From Piromyces finnis (taxonomy: Eukaryota; Neocallimastigomycota; Neocallimastigomycetes; Neocallimastigales; Neocallimastigaceae), in the NCBI GenBank assembly GCA_002104945.1, contig MCFH01000009.1, positions 822,501 to 886,500 of the forward strand: 64,000 bases of DNA. The letters are read 5' to 3'. Position numbers and translations under genes: made by a program. Of this stretch, positions 12,768 through 25,393 are shown one piece after another; within the stretch, counting starts at the first letter, position 1, and each line of letters starts with the position of its first letter. Below the pieces are notes generated by a model. It had not been told where the DNA came from and made no database searches. It saw only the letters and a program-made list of their open reading frames with translations.

Positions 12768-15313
12768 GTCTTTTTTTAATTTATTATAGTAATTATTGAA
12801 TTTCAGTAATTTTATCTATTTTACTTTTATCACTTCTATAAAACAATAATTTCTTTTTCTATAAAACAATTATTAAATAAAAGTCTATAATACAATGAAA
12901 TATTATACAATATATAAATATTAAAAAAAATAATTATATTTAATAAAATTATATATGAATATATATATATATATTTAATGGTTATGAAATCATAATACTA
13001 TATTATAATAATCATTAATTAAATAGTTATAGAAAATAATAAACTTTCAATAATACAAATAAATTTTAGCAAGATATATTTAATAAAAGTATTATAATAA
13101 ATTTAAAATAAAAGAATATAAATATTACTGAATTGATTAATACTCTTTAATTATATTTATAATTACACTTTTATAACGATATTTAAAGAATATAATTATT
13201 ATTTTAAATTTATAAAAAATTATATTGATTTAATCAAAAAAAATATCAAGATATATATGCCGAAAAAAATGAAAATATTAATTATAAATAGTGTTAGTAT
13301 TTTATTTTATTAATGCTATTGCCTATTATCGTTGTTATCTTAATTTTTAGTTGATATTATTATAATACATTTTAAAAGTCAGTTTATTAAAATACTGAAA
13401 TCAATAAAATAATATTATTTTCCTGTTGTACTGTTTTTAGAAATATTTTTGATATTAATAGTTTGAATTAAAATGCAAAAAGTGTGTAGAAAAAAAGAAG
13501 TTCTTGAAAAAGAAAAAAAGAAGAAAAATTGTGAAAGAATAAAGATTATTTCTTTAGAATACATACATAATGATTTTCTATTTTCGAAGCAATAATTAAT
13601 AGACCCAAATAATATGTATATGATTTATTATTTATATATTTTTTTTATAATTTTGGTAAATATTATTAAACCGTTTTTTTATAAATGAGGGTATTATGTA
13701 TAATTTAATAAGTTCAGATTTTAACCCATATATATATCATTTTCATCCTATTTTGTTATATTTTATCTAGAAAAAATGATAGTAAACTAGAAAGTTTTTT
13801 TTTTTTTAATTATAAAAAGCTTTTTAATATTATTATTATAATTGATTTATTAATTTATTTATTCATTTATTCATTTATAAATTGATTATCAAGCAATATG
13901 CCGATACTATTAAAAAACTCAAGAATAATTCATTTTTTTTTTTTATTTTCAAATTAAAATAAAAATGTATTTTAATTAGTGTAATTAAATATTTAGAGTT
14001 TCTTTTATTATTAATTATAATATATAAAAGTGATTTCATATACCTCAAACTTAAAAAGATTTATTATTAAACTTTATTAGTTATTAAAAAATTGTATTTT
14101 CTTTTATTATTCAATTTCTTCTATATGCATTAATTTTGTTTAGTATAATATATTTTATAAAAAAATACAAAGATAATTAAGAATTGGTATTTAAAAAATA
14201 TATATAACCTCTTATTTTATTTGGTATTTAATAATTATTCAAAAGTTAATAATAAAAGATTATGCATTGGTTAGTTTCTTATTTAGATTATAATTTATAA
14301 TTAAATTATATTAATTTTACTTTTAAATCTAACTCTATAAATATATTTTATACCTATAGAAAACAAATTTTAAAGTTTTGAAAAAAAAATATATATATAT
14401 AATTTATTATTATTTATTATTATGAAGAATATATCTAAAATTATTAAATAACCATAATTCCTAATGCTTTAAATGGGATTATTTTTAAAAATACGCAATC
14501 AGAATAAAAGAATAATTTTAATTGTATTATCATTGTTTAAATCTTATATGTATTAATATTCTAAATTTAAACTTTAATTATAAAAGTATTATGCCTTTAT
14601 AAAGAATCTTAACACTTTTTGGTATAATTAAATTAATTTTTTAAAAATTATTAAATATTTGGTTTTAATTTTCGTTTTTACATATAAAGTTAGTTCAAGC
14701 AAATAATATTTTTTTTACTATATCTTTAGCAGAATAATTTTATTCTAGTTATACTAAAATATTAATCCTTTAATATTTTTATAATAATATAATAAAAATA
14801 TAATATTTAATGAATATTATATTAATACATAGTATAAATAAAAAAAAATGTTATTATTATTTAAACCTTTTATTTCATTAAATTATCATTTTTCTTTTTT
14901 TTTTATACCATTTTTCTATGTTCTGTATTTTAAAAAGTAAACTATTAAAGTTTTTTAACATATTAAATTCATTTCTATTAATTTTACATTAGCATTTATA
15001 CTAACATTAATGATTATAATATAAAACAAAACATCTTTACTATTATAATTATATATTAAAAAAGCTGAATAATTAAAATAAGAATATAAAATATTAATAA
15101 TTCTTAGTATTAGTTGAAACTTTAATTTTTTAAAATTTAATGTATATTAGATATTTTTTAAAATTTAATGTATATTAGATATTGTTATGAATAATAATCA
15201 TTGTATTTATTATTATGTTTACTATGTTTATTATGTCTATTATTATTATTATGTTTATTATTATTATAATTATTCAAATTTATATAAATTTATTGACATC
15301 CTTTTAGTATAAA

Positions 15314-15347
<34 letters not shown>

Positions 15348-16675
15348 CATAATAAAATACAATTAAATTAAATATACTTTTACATATCGAATTTTTTAAT
15401 TATAATAAAACTAATTATTTTAAATGGAATAATTAATAAAATATTTTATGGATAGACACTTCACATTTTAAATAACGATCTCCAAATAATTATAGAAAGC
15501 ATTAAAACTTTAAAATATATTTGTTTTTTTTTTCTTTCTTTATTCCCACTTGATATGAAATAAGTATATTAACATAATATTAATTCTTGTTTAAGCCTAT
15601 TATTACAACATTACAAATAAAAAAAAAATAAGGAATAAAATGACTTCATCTATACAGCTATAATTTTCATATGACTAAAAACTATTTTTTTTCTTTTTAA
15701 AGAAAACTATGTTTTGTAATAGATTAATTTTAAATATTAAAAAAAACTAAATAATAATGATGATGATGTTAATTATAAAATTTGTAGTATTACGATTAAT
15801 TAATTAATTATTATTATTATTATTAATTATTATTATTAAAAATTAAAAATGTAAATGATAAGTATTATTTAATATAAGTAATCATTTGTTTCTATAATCT
15901 TTTATTTCATCAAATTATCATTTTGCTATAATCTATTCTTTTTTTTTTACACCGTTCTATTCATATCATATGTCGATTTTTATACTAAAACTATTAAAAA
16001 AAAAATAATTTTTTAGTAAATATTTAATATTCGACATTTTATTATTCTATATATATGCAGCAAATAAAATTGATATTTAATATATGATTATATTAAAATT
16101 TAATTAAAATTGTTATGAATTTGATGAAAATTTTAATATATAATAAAATTAATATTATATTAAAATAGTTTAAAAAAAATAATGCTTTATATTTTAATTA
16201 TAATTTTTTGAGTAACCTTGAAATAAAAAAAATAATCATTATTTTATTTTTCTTTTTCTTTTTTTAAAGTGAACATTTCAATTTAAACAGAGCAAAACAA
16301 CAAGATTTAAATACTGGAATCATAATATTCATTAAATATAGATAATTCTATATATATTACTGTTATATATATATGGAATAGTCTATATTTATTTTATAAA
16401 CGATTACAATTACTATGAACTATCAATTATTACACTCAAAAACGAACTATAGACAATATCCTATGTATGTAAAATATTTCTCTATCTCTCTTCAAATATA
16501 TAATATATATAATCTATCATTGATATTCAAATATAATATTACTTTTATATTTACTAAAGTATACTTTTAAATGGTTTTTATAATTTTATTTTTATGATAG
16601 TATCTATAAAATCATATTTTTACTTCTATTTCTAATATTAAGTAGGATTTGCTTTTCATATTTAATTCAATAAAA
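12768..16675. other. 3.9 kb AT-rich desert between divergent genes
   Basis: No supported gene. It holds poly(A)/poly(T) tracts (for example 15319-15347), TTA/ATT trinucleotide runs (15213-15270, 15800-15840), a ~28-bp direct tandem duplication around 15127-15182, and two diverged copies of a ~100-bp noncoding repeat (14866-14952 and 15898-16000). The right end must contain the promoter of the F-box gene, and the left end that of the RhoGAP-like gene. Confidence 0.5.
14866..16000 (+). repeat. Pair of diverged ~100-bp noncoding direct repeats
   Basis: The copy at about 14866-14952 and the copy at about 15898-16000 share the same order of blocks: CTTTTATTTCAT, then AAATTATCATTTT, a long T run, an ATACCAT/ACACCGT block, and a final ACTATTAAA block. 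The shared order over ~90 bp goes beyond base composition, but divergence is high. No coding sequence lies in either copy. Confidence 0.45.
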
Positions 16676-18891
16676 ATGGAAAATAATGAAATTATAAAAT
16701 ATCAATTACCAAACGAGATTATAAAACATATTACAAAAAAGAAAGATATTTATAATATAATATTAGTATGTAAAGCATGGTATCAATATGGTATAAAAGT
16801 TTTATATAAAGATTTTAGTTACGAGTATACCTTACTAAAAGTTCCAACCGCTTCTCAATTAGAATGGGTTAAGCATTATCATACATGGATTGATGCTGCT
16901 GAAGAAAAACGTAATTTCCAATTGTATACATTAATACAAGGAATGAAACGTTTAGAGTCAATTCACATCGACATTTTTGGCCATATAAAATATTTCAAAA
17001 AGTATAGAAATTTTTTATACAAGTTTGCCGAATTAAAAAAAGACCAAATAAAAAAGTTGCATATTTCATTAGATATTCTTGACGATAAGATTTCAAATAA
17101 TTCATTAATAAAGTTTAAAGATATTTTTACTCAGTTTATAAAAATATTTAAAACTTTAGATATTTTAATATTAGAAACAGGTGAAGAAAATCCATTTGTA
17201 GATATACAACGTTTAATGATTGAATGTCTAACCAATGTTTATGATAATCGTTCAGCAGAATCAAGTCTATCCCTATCCAATAATGTAATTAATGAAAATG
17301 AAAATGATGATGCTGAAATGGATTCGGATAATGAAAGTGAAGAAGAAAATTCAGATGATGATAATGGTAAGACTATAATATAAATTATATATTTATTATT
17401 TTAAATCATCATTATTGTTATATATAATACCTTGTTTTCCGTTGAAATAGAATAATAAAAAATTAACGGTTTATATATAAATATATATATATATTCTCAT
17501 TGAAAAAAATAAATTTTAAATTAAAAATTATATATTCTTAATTATTCTAAATTTAAAATAGGAACTATAATAAGTGATACAGATTTATCTGTAGATGAAA
17601 ATAGTAACAATCGTCATATGTTAGATAAATTAATTATATATGATAATAATAGTGTTAATATTGAAGAAAGTTTATCAGATATTATATCAAAAGTTCCCCT
17701 AAGAAAATTAACAATTCGTTCCTATATATCAAAACAACATCATGAGCCAACTTCATCTGTTTCTAGATGTGCAGAACCTTTCTGGAGAATTAATAGATAC
17801 AAAAAGGAAATAGTATCAAAATATCCAGAATATTTTACATCACTTGCTTCAGAAAATCAAAAAAGTATTCTTAATGGCAATCAATTTACAGATTATGAAA
17901 GTTTCTGTAATAGAAGTAATAACAGAATTTGGAGAAAACTTTATTATGTTTACTATGAAAATTTAAAGAAAAGAATAGAACATGAAAATGGAAGTAATAG
18001 TAGTGATAGTAAAGACTCGCTTTTACTCCATTCCTCATTATCTAGCACATCTTCCTCTTCTTCTATTATAAATAAAAGTAATTCTTCAACCTTAGATACT
18101 AGTTGTAGTTCAAATAATTCATTTTCTGAAAAAGCTACAGATCATAAGCATTCTTTCAACTTGACAAATAATAGTATAATAAATACCTCAAAAACAACTA
18201 CAAATACCACTTCTAAATTGGATCAAGATAATAATCAATATAATTATCACATGAAATCATTATGTCTAGAAAATTGTCAATCTATTTCAGTAAAATTATT
18301 TACAATTATTGTTTCAAAATTAAGTCATCTTTCTACCATCAAGTTAGATAATATTTCATATCTTCCAGAATTTTGTGTAATGAAATTACTTATTGGCTCT
18401 GGTAAAAACTTACTTCATTTAGAATTAAATATGGCAAGTCATGTAAGTATTTATGAAAAAAATTGTGTATAATTTCAATAAAAAATAAATTTGTTATATT
18501 ACATCATAAACATAATATTTTATTTAAGAGGAGAAAAAAAAAAGTATTAATAATAATATATTAATATATTAAATAGCAATTAACAACAGATATTATTGTA
18601 TGTATTGCAACTGAGAATGTAAATTTGAATACCCTTTGTTTAAAGAGTTATGATGATAAATTAAAAATTGATGTGGAAATTATTAATTGGATGTTAACGC
18701 TATGTGATCATCTCTATCTCTTTAGTATTGAAAATGCAAATGATAATGTTCATGAATTTTATCAAAAAAACTACAACTATCAAGATTCATCATATCACTG
18801 TTATAAGAAAACTATTTTAAATAAAACAGTAATAAGTAGAATTCAAAAAGATACACTATTCAATTTTGAAAAACTAATGAATAATATGTAA
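16676..18891 (+). CDS. F-box protein
   Basis: Start at the ATG of MENNEIIKYQ. A longer in-frame start at 16649 exists, but the F-box would normally lie near the N-terminus. The F-box is at residues ~8-45: QLPNEIIKHI, then DIYNIILVCKAWYQYGIKVLY. Exon 1 (16676-17365) ends in an acidic Asp/Glu/Ser stretch; exon 2 (17563-18445) and exon 3 (18577-18891) join in frame. Exon 2 includes a Ser/Asn/Thr-rich insert and leucine-rich segments such as MKSLCLENCQSISVKLF and HLSTIKLDNISYLPEF, suggesting a degenerate LRR substrate-binding part; the ending is LFNFEKLMNNM. F-box proteins link a substrate to the SCF (Skp1-Cullin-F-box) ubiquitin ligase. The substrate cannot be told from sequence. CSN5, a regulator of cullin ligases, lies 18 kb away, which is not meaningful by itself. 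Confidence 0.7.
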
Positions 18892-19310
18892 AGATAAAAA
18901 AAAAATAGATAATAACAAATTTTTTATTAAGAATTTTATAATTTAATGATTCAGACTTATTTAAACCATGATTCAATAATTTATTAAAATTAGAAAATAT
19001 AAAAAAAAAAAAAGGTTTTCAAAGATAACATTTTTACTATCGATTTTCATAAATTATTCATTTTAATTAACGTAATATAATTCAAAAAAAAAAAAAAAAA
19101 TTCACTTTTTCAATTTTGAAAAAATATGTAAAGGAAAGATAATTTAACAACAAATATTTTATTTGAAAATATATTAATTTATTAATCTATTAAAAATTAA
19201 GAGTAAAAAAAAAAAAAAACAGCTTTCAAAGATTAACACCTTACTACTTCAATTAGCATAATATATAGCTTTACTCTTAATCCTAATAAAAATTGATAAA
19301 AAATTGATAT
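18855..19310 (+). repeat. Degenerate tandem duplication of the F-box gene 3' end
   Basis: The last codons and 3' flank of the F-box gene (from 18856, TTCAATTTTGAAAAA, then ATATGTAAAG and AACAAAT) recur from about 19104 in the same order. In both units they are followed by a TTTCAAAGAT block (about 19015 and 19222), a TTACTA block and a TAATATA block. The unit is about 210-250 bp with indels. Confidence 0.5.
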
Positions 19311-20158
19311 AAAAAAATTTTATTTTTTCAATATCACAATTTACAATAAAAAAAAAATAATTAAGAAAATTTATATATATTTTTTCTTATTCTTAAACAT
19401 TTTATATACTATATAATAATCAAATTTTTGTGTTTATTTAAATTTAATATTTTAAATCAATTGAGACTATGGGATCGTTTAGAATTACTTAGTTTTCTTA
19501 TGTTTTTTTATTTTTATTATGTAGTATTTATTGGAATTTAAATAGTTATTGGAATTAAAATAATTAGTATATATTTATCATAAAATATAAATATTTCATT
19601 TACTTTCAAAATAGTTAATTGTGGTAAAAATATATATATATATATATTTAATAATACAAGGAGAGGTGAGAGATTGCTTCTTGAAGAATTTCCTATATTA
19701 TTCTTTGAATTCTTTATATTTATTTACAAAATATAATTTATTTGATTTTGGTACATTTTTAAAATATAAACTTTTTTTTTTTAAGAAAAAAAATTTTGTC
19801 TTTTAATTTCCAAATCAAGGGACTATTTAGCTTTAATATTATACTTTTTTATTATTTATTTATTCATTATTTTAATTTTATTAGCATTTTTTTTTTTTTT
19901 TTTTTTTTTTTGGTTTTATTTTTTGTTTTTATTTTTTATTTTTTTTTATGTATTATTAATAATTAAATAATTATTGAGTTTATTCTAATGTATTATAATT
20001 CATTTAATTACAAATTAAATCTATCCTATCATTGTCTATGTTTGAATTATTGCTTTAAAGGGAAAAAAAAAATGGATTTATCGTTTTAATTAAATTAAAA
20101 ATATATATTATATATATAAATAAAACAAAAAGATAATAACTATGATATTTTAATTCAT
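18892..20158. other. Convergent intergenic region
   Basis: About 1.27 kb between the F-box gene and the SDHC-like gene, which converge. Apart from the duplicated segment described separately it holds long A and T homopolymers (for example 19890-19911). A small open frame at 19621-19806 is only AT-rich filler and is not supported as a gene. Confidence 0.5.
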
Positions 20159-21499
20159 TTATAAGAAACCGGCTAAAGCACAAGCTAACACTATTGAAGC
20201 ATAAAAAGTAAGTCTATCAGTTTTACGAATAAAGTTTTTATTAAAACCTTTAGTAGATTCCCAAATCTATATGTATATTAAAAAACATATTAATCAATAA
20301 TGTATATTAGTATTAATATATATATTATAACTTAAAATAATCTAATTTAATAATAGTATTGTGATAATAGTTAAATTTTCTTAAAACTTTACCAATTTCT
20401 TCAATAAAGTTAAGGTATAATATGATAAAGGTGTTCCTATAACAATTTTCCCAATTAATGAAGTTGTTGGTGATAATGTACTAAGGAATTGTAAAACAGA
20501 TGACCATTGATAATTTAAAAATGGATATGTTAACGAAATAACAGTGAATCCTTTTTTTATTTTTTGGTGTAAAAATTTATATTTATTGTTGTTATTATTA
20601 AATATATAATAAAAATATAATATACAATAAAAATTTATATTTATCATTAATACAAAATAAATTTATTTATATAAAAAATAAAAAATTATTGATGTTATTG
20701 TTAAATACCTGTACATAATGCAACTCCAATAGTACGATGGATAAGAGAATATATATGTTGCTTTGAAGACATGGTGGATTTTGGTGCTATAGGACGTCCT
20801 AGTTTTTTAGCTTCTTCATATGGATCTCTCCAAACCTTTCTCTTTTCTAAATCAATACGCATTTGTTCTACTCTTGGATCGGTAAATTTAAAGGTTTCTT
20901 TTGGCTTTTTATGAAAAATACCTTCTTTTTTAACCTTTTGTGTATCTTGAGTTTGTTTTTTATTATCATCGATTTTTGTTGCATAATTTCTTTTTTAATT
21001 GAAAAAAAAAAAAAAAAAAAGATGATGCATAATTAATTATTTTATTAAATGATATGAAATGTTTAAAAAAAAAAAAAGTTTCGAAATATATATATTGCTG
21101 TGGTGCTTAACCATAAATGATATTTTTTAATTCTACCTTAATGGTTGGTTTAATATATATTTTGAATTCAATGAAGTATTTAAAACGACAAATTTTGAAT
21201 TAATGTTATTGCTATTTAATATACATGACAATGAATTAACAGGTTTAACAGCTTTAATATATCAATTAATAAATAAATGAATTTTATAATTATTTTTCAA
21301 AAATATATCATATATTATAGATATATAAAGGTGAACATATAAATAAAAATATATAAAAATAAATTTATTATTATGAACTGTATTTTAATTATATTATAAA
21401 AATATAAATTAAATGAAATAATTATATTTGAATCAAACCAAATCTTCTATTACCTTTAACTGTTTTTGAAATAACTCGACTTTGAATAGATAATAACAT
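20159..21499 (-). CDS. SDHC: Succinate dehydrogenase / fumarate reductase cytochrome b subunit (SDHC-like) with altered heme-ligand position
   Basis: Five exons join in frame: 21499-21454, 21251-21137, 20989-20709, 20550-20393 and 20266-20159, giving 235 residues. The N-terminus (MLLSIQSRVISKTVK) is basic and hydroxylated, followed by RNYAT, a plausible organelle-targeting presequence with an R-N-Y cleavage context. The mature part has the SDHC signature LGRPIAPKSTM, then SLIHRTIGVALCTG (S135, H138 and R139 equivalent to the quinone-site Ser/Arg segment), and two further hydrophobic helices: ISLTYPFLNYQ to VLQFLSTLSP, and KIVIGTPLSYYTLTLLKKLIWE followed by TKGFNK, then SIVLACALAGFL. In typical SDHC the third segment reads Y-H-x-x-N-G-x-R-H-x-x-W-D; here it is Y-Y-T-L-T-L-L-K-K-L-I-W-E, so the heme-b axial His is replaced by Tyr192 and the Arg/His pair by Lys-Lys. 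Complex II oxidises succinate or reduces fumarate in the mitochondrion or hydrogenosome. The SDHC call is good; loss of heme is inferred. Confidence 0.8.
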
Positions 21500-22300
21500 G
21501 ATTAATCTTTTTTTTTAAAAAAAAAAATGGCAATGTAAATTTCAAAGTTAATTTTGAAAATTAAATGAATAGAGTATTTACAGTTTTAAAATGGTATTTA
21601 TTTAAAGTTAAGTCTCTTTTCCTGTTTTTTCAAATTTATTATTTAATTCATTATTAAAAGAAAAGAGAAAATATATTCTTTTTTTTTTTTAATTCTATTA
21701 CTTTTAAATTATTTCTCTCTTTTTTTTTTTTTTTTATGTATAATTTAATATTTTTGACAAAAAATAGTTCAAATTACTTGTTTAATTCACGTGACTAGAT
21801 TTAACTATCTTTTTTACAATTTTTTTATACAATTACTTTTTATTGAATATTCTTAAAAAAGTACCTCTATAGCTCACTTCTTATTTAAAAATGCTATAAT
21901 GCTACCCTTTTTACCTTTTTTTTTATTTCATTATTTTTTTTTTTTATTTACCTTCTTTATTTTTCATTTGAATATTTAAAAAAAATAACAAACATTTCTT
22001 TTATTTGTAAATAAATACATTTAGGAACAAATTTAAAAAATATAGATATTAAAAAAAAAAAAAAGAAAGAGATAAATAGTTTTTTTTTAGAAAAAAAAAT
22101 ATAAATGATGATATAAAAAAAGTGATTAAATAATAAATAAATTTATTTTTCTTTCTTTTTCTACTTCGTTAATAATTTTTTATAATTATATAAATAAATG
22201 AAAAATAATTGAAAAAAAAAAAGAACCAAAATAAATTTTATTTATAAATTTACTTAAATTTCTGTTATCAAAACAGATCCCTTGATTTATTTTACTTTAC
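21500..22300. other. SDHC upstream region with CACGTG
   Basis: About 800 bp between the start of the SDHC-like gene and the stop of the upstream histidine phosphatase gene, both on the minus strand. It holds T-rich and A-rich tracts and one CACGTG palindrome (21788-21793), about 290 bp upstream of the SDHC start codon, in otherwise GC-free surroundings. No gene is seen. Confidence 0.45.
21788..21793. promoter_or_regulatory. CACGTG palindrome upstream of the SDHC-like gene
   Basis: The context is TTCACGTGAC. CACGTG is the core site of bHLH factors such as Cbf1, Pho4 or USF in other eukaryotes. Its distance of ~290 bp from the SDHC start is plausible for a promoter element; function is inferred. 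Confidence 0.3.
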
Positions 22301-23234
22301 TTAAAATAAGAAAATAGCAAGAATTGCTGAAGCTATAACTAAGGCTCTACTAACCCAGTGCTTGGCAATACTGTTAGCACCATTAATAAAACGGTAATCA
22401 CCTAAACCTTCACAATTTTGGGATTGTGATGAAAAAACTACTTCACCATTAATATCGGTTTCAATATTAAATATAAGATCATAACGTTTGCTTGGGTAAG
22501 TTGGAGCAATTTGATATTTCATACCTAAGTTAATCAAGAAATTCTTAATATCTTCATGATTCCATGAAATTAATACTGGGAAATCACTTTCTTCTAATCC
22601 ACTGATATCTTGACATAATTCATCAATTTCAAATGAAGTAAATCTATTGTCAATAGTAAGAGATAATTTTCTAGCGAGTGGAGCAACAGTTTCAATTTGA
22701 CGACGTGAATCTGGAATTGTTTCATCATTTTTCTTTGAAGCTTTTTGAGCATAAATTTTTTTTGGAGTTAAAGTGGTATTAGTTGTAAATAAATCTCTAA
22801 TACATTCAGCTCTACGCCATCCCATTGCAGATAAATCCTATATATAATAAATTTTGAATTATGAAAAATATTTTAATATTTTATCATATTTAAATTATAT
22901 TTATATTCAAGAAATAATTACAAAAAAAAAAAAAAAGTATTATTTCAATGTATTTTAACTCATCATATACTTGAAATAATTTTAAAAAAAATAAAGCATT
23001 GATTTATTATATAGTAAATTAAAAAATTAAAATATTCCAATTTCATTTTCTTATTTAAAAAGAAATATAACATTAATTTATATATTAAAAACTTACATTT
23101 CCTGAAGCTGGCTTTTCAGCATGACGGATTAACATAACTTTTCCCTTTGGAGAAATTTTTGTCTTTAATAAAGCATTTGCTGAATTAAAGCAAATGAAGC
23201 ATATAACAAATAAATATAAAATTTTATTGTTCAT
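22301..23234 (-). CDS. Secreted or membrane-anchored histidine phosphatase superfamily protein (RHAEK type)
   Basis: Two exons, 23234-23097 and 22837-22301, joined in phase 0, give 224 residues. The N-terminus MNNKILYLFVICFICFNSANA is a clear signal peptide. Residues ~36-45 read VMLIRHAEKPASG, the RHxEK catalytic signature that carries the phosphorylated His. MGWRRAE (G-x-R-R) follows, then a conserved SRRQIETVAPLARKL segment, and SWNHEDI (~150) supplies the probable second catalytic His. The C-terminus (WVSRALVIASAILAIFLF) is a hydrophobic tail, either a membrane anchor or a GPI signal. The family removes phosphate from small molecules or proteins. Topology suggests action in the secretory pathway or at the cell surface; the substrate is unknown. 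The domain is shorter than acid phosphatases and closer to the SixA/PGM-like branch. Confidence 0.78.
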
Positions 23235-25208
23235 TTTGAATATTATATGATATGTAATAATTATGAATATGTAAATGTATTTTTTTTAGATATAGATATA
23301 TTCTTTTTGTTTGTTTCTTTGTTTTTTCTGTATTATTTTATTTATTTTAATTTGGATATTTATTTATTGAAATGTTATGTTTTTATCGATGTATCAATGT
23401 AAATACCTAGATTTTTATTAATAAAAATGATATTTAGTATGTTTGTAAAATATATTTAATGTGTTTTTGCTTTTCAATATTAATAATATAAAATTTATAC
23501 ATATATATTTTCATTTTCTTTTAATTAAAAATGATTTTAAAATATTTAGTTTATTTTTATCTTTTAGATTATTTTATATTTTAAAAATAGGATTTCTATG
23601 AAAATAAGTCTATTGTTTAAGACATTTTATATTTTAAAATAAGGATTTTAACATGTTATTTTTTGCTTTAATATTTTACTCTTCTTTTTTCTTTTAAGGT
23701 GGTTTAAATCAATTTTTTAAAAAAAAAATAATTTATATTCATTTTTAATTCTTATAATTATAATAATATTATAATTCACACTGTTTTTTTTTTTTTTTAA
23801 TAAAGTTTTTATTTATAATATTGATTTATAATATTAATACTCGAAATATATAATTGACTTTCAAAACTATAATGTATTTCTTGTGCTTCTTGTATATCCC
23901 ATATTGATTGATTATTTTCATTATATTTATATATATTTTTATAGACGATTAATTAAATTCGTATTATTAACCTTTATATTATTTAGTTATTTTTATTTTC
24001 TTTTTTTTTTTTTTTTTAATATATGTTTGTTATTTTGACCAAAGATAAAATATCCTTTTATATTTTTTCTTTTTTCCTTTTATTTTTGTTTTTATATTTA
24101 AAAGAAAAAAAAATAAAAGCAACTAAAAAAAAAGGTAAATATATTTATAAAAATTTTATTATATATTAAAATTTGTAAATAAATTTCAAAGTATAATATT
24201 AATATGCAAATGTTGATAATTAAATAAATTATATTAATTTTTAATTTGTATGTCTTTAGTGTTTTATAATAGGATGATGGTTACTATTACCTACTACCTT
24301 ACTACTACTTATTGCATACGATTATTACTATTATTATTTACTACTACTTACAATGATGATTATTCAATTTTTAATATTATTTTTCTTGTTTTTCAATAAT
24401 GAAATTAAATAGGCCTCCCTACTTTGATAAAGTTTATAATTATTTAAATAAATTGATATATTCAAAAATGATAATAATTATTAATCATTTAAAAATTTTA
24501 TTCTTATTATTCTTATTATTATTATTATTATTATTATTAATATTAATTATTTTGATTTTCTTACCTTTTTGATTATTCGTCTTACATAAAAATATATAGT
24601 AATATATGGTACAATATATTTAATAATGAGTTTAATTATTATTTTCAATAGATAATAATATATATTGACTATAATTTTTTTAAATTAATGGATTCAAAGT
24701 TTAATACAATATGATTATCATTTACTATAAATATTACACCAATATAATAATACAAAATAAAAACTACTGTAATATATTAAATAATTTTATTATTCCAATA
24801 ATTTAATTGAGTTATATATAATTATTGATATATTAAAATATATTAAAATAATATCCTATTATATGCTTCATATATGAATAACTTGGATTTTTAATTTATT
24901 TCATTTTAATCATGTTTATTATTTATTTAACTATTAAATTTTAACAAATAAAAAAAAAATGATTTTTCTGATTCATCCTTTATTAAGAATTATTCATATT
25001 TTAATATATTATTAATATACTATAGCATATATAATTATAATTAAAAATGACATTTTAGCATATAAAAAGTCTATTTATAATTTAAATTAAATTAAATTCC
25101 TTTTTAGTATATGAATTATAAAAAAATTTCTTTGGTCAATTTTGGGAAGAAAAAAAAATTATTAGAAATAAATATAATTTAATAATAATATGATATATAC
25201 AATTTTAT

Positions 25209-25393
25209 CTATTATATAATATTTATATAATACTATATAATACTATTATAATACTATATAATACTACTATTATATAATATTTATATAATACTATATAATA
25301 CTATTATAATACTATTATAATACTATATAATACTACTATTATATAATATTTATATAATACTATATAATACTATTATAATACTATATAATACTA
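25209..25393 (+). repeat. Minisatellite, ~58-69 bp unit, about three copies
   Basis: A unit of the form TATTATATAATATTTATATA followed by several ATACTATATA/ATACTATTATA blocks and ACTAC is repeated three times head to tail. The middle copy carries an extra ATACTATTATA block. The copies are almost identical, so the array is young. Confidence 0.75.
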
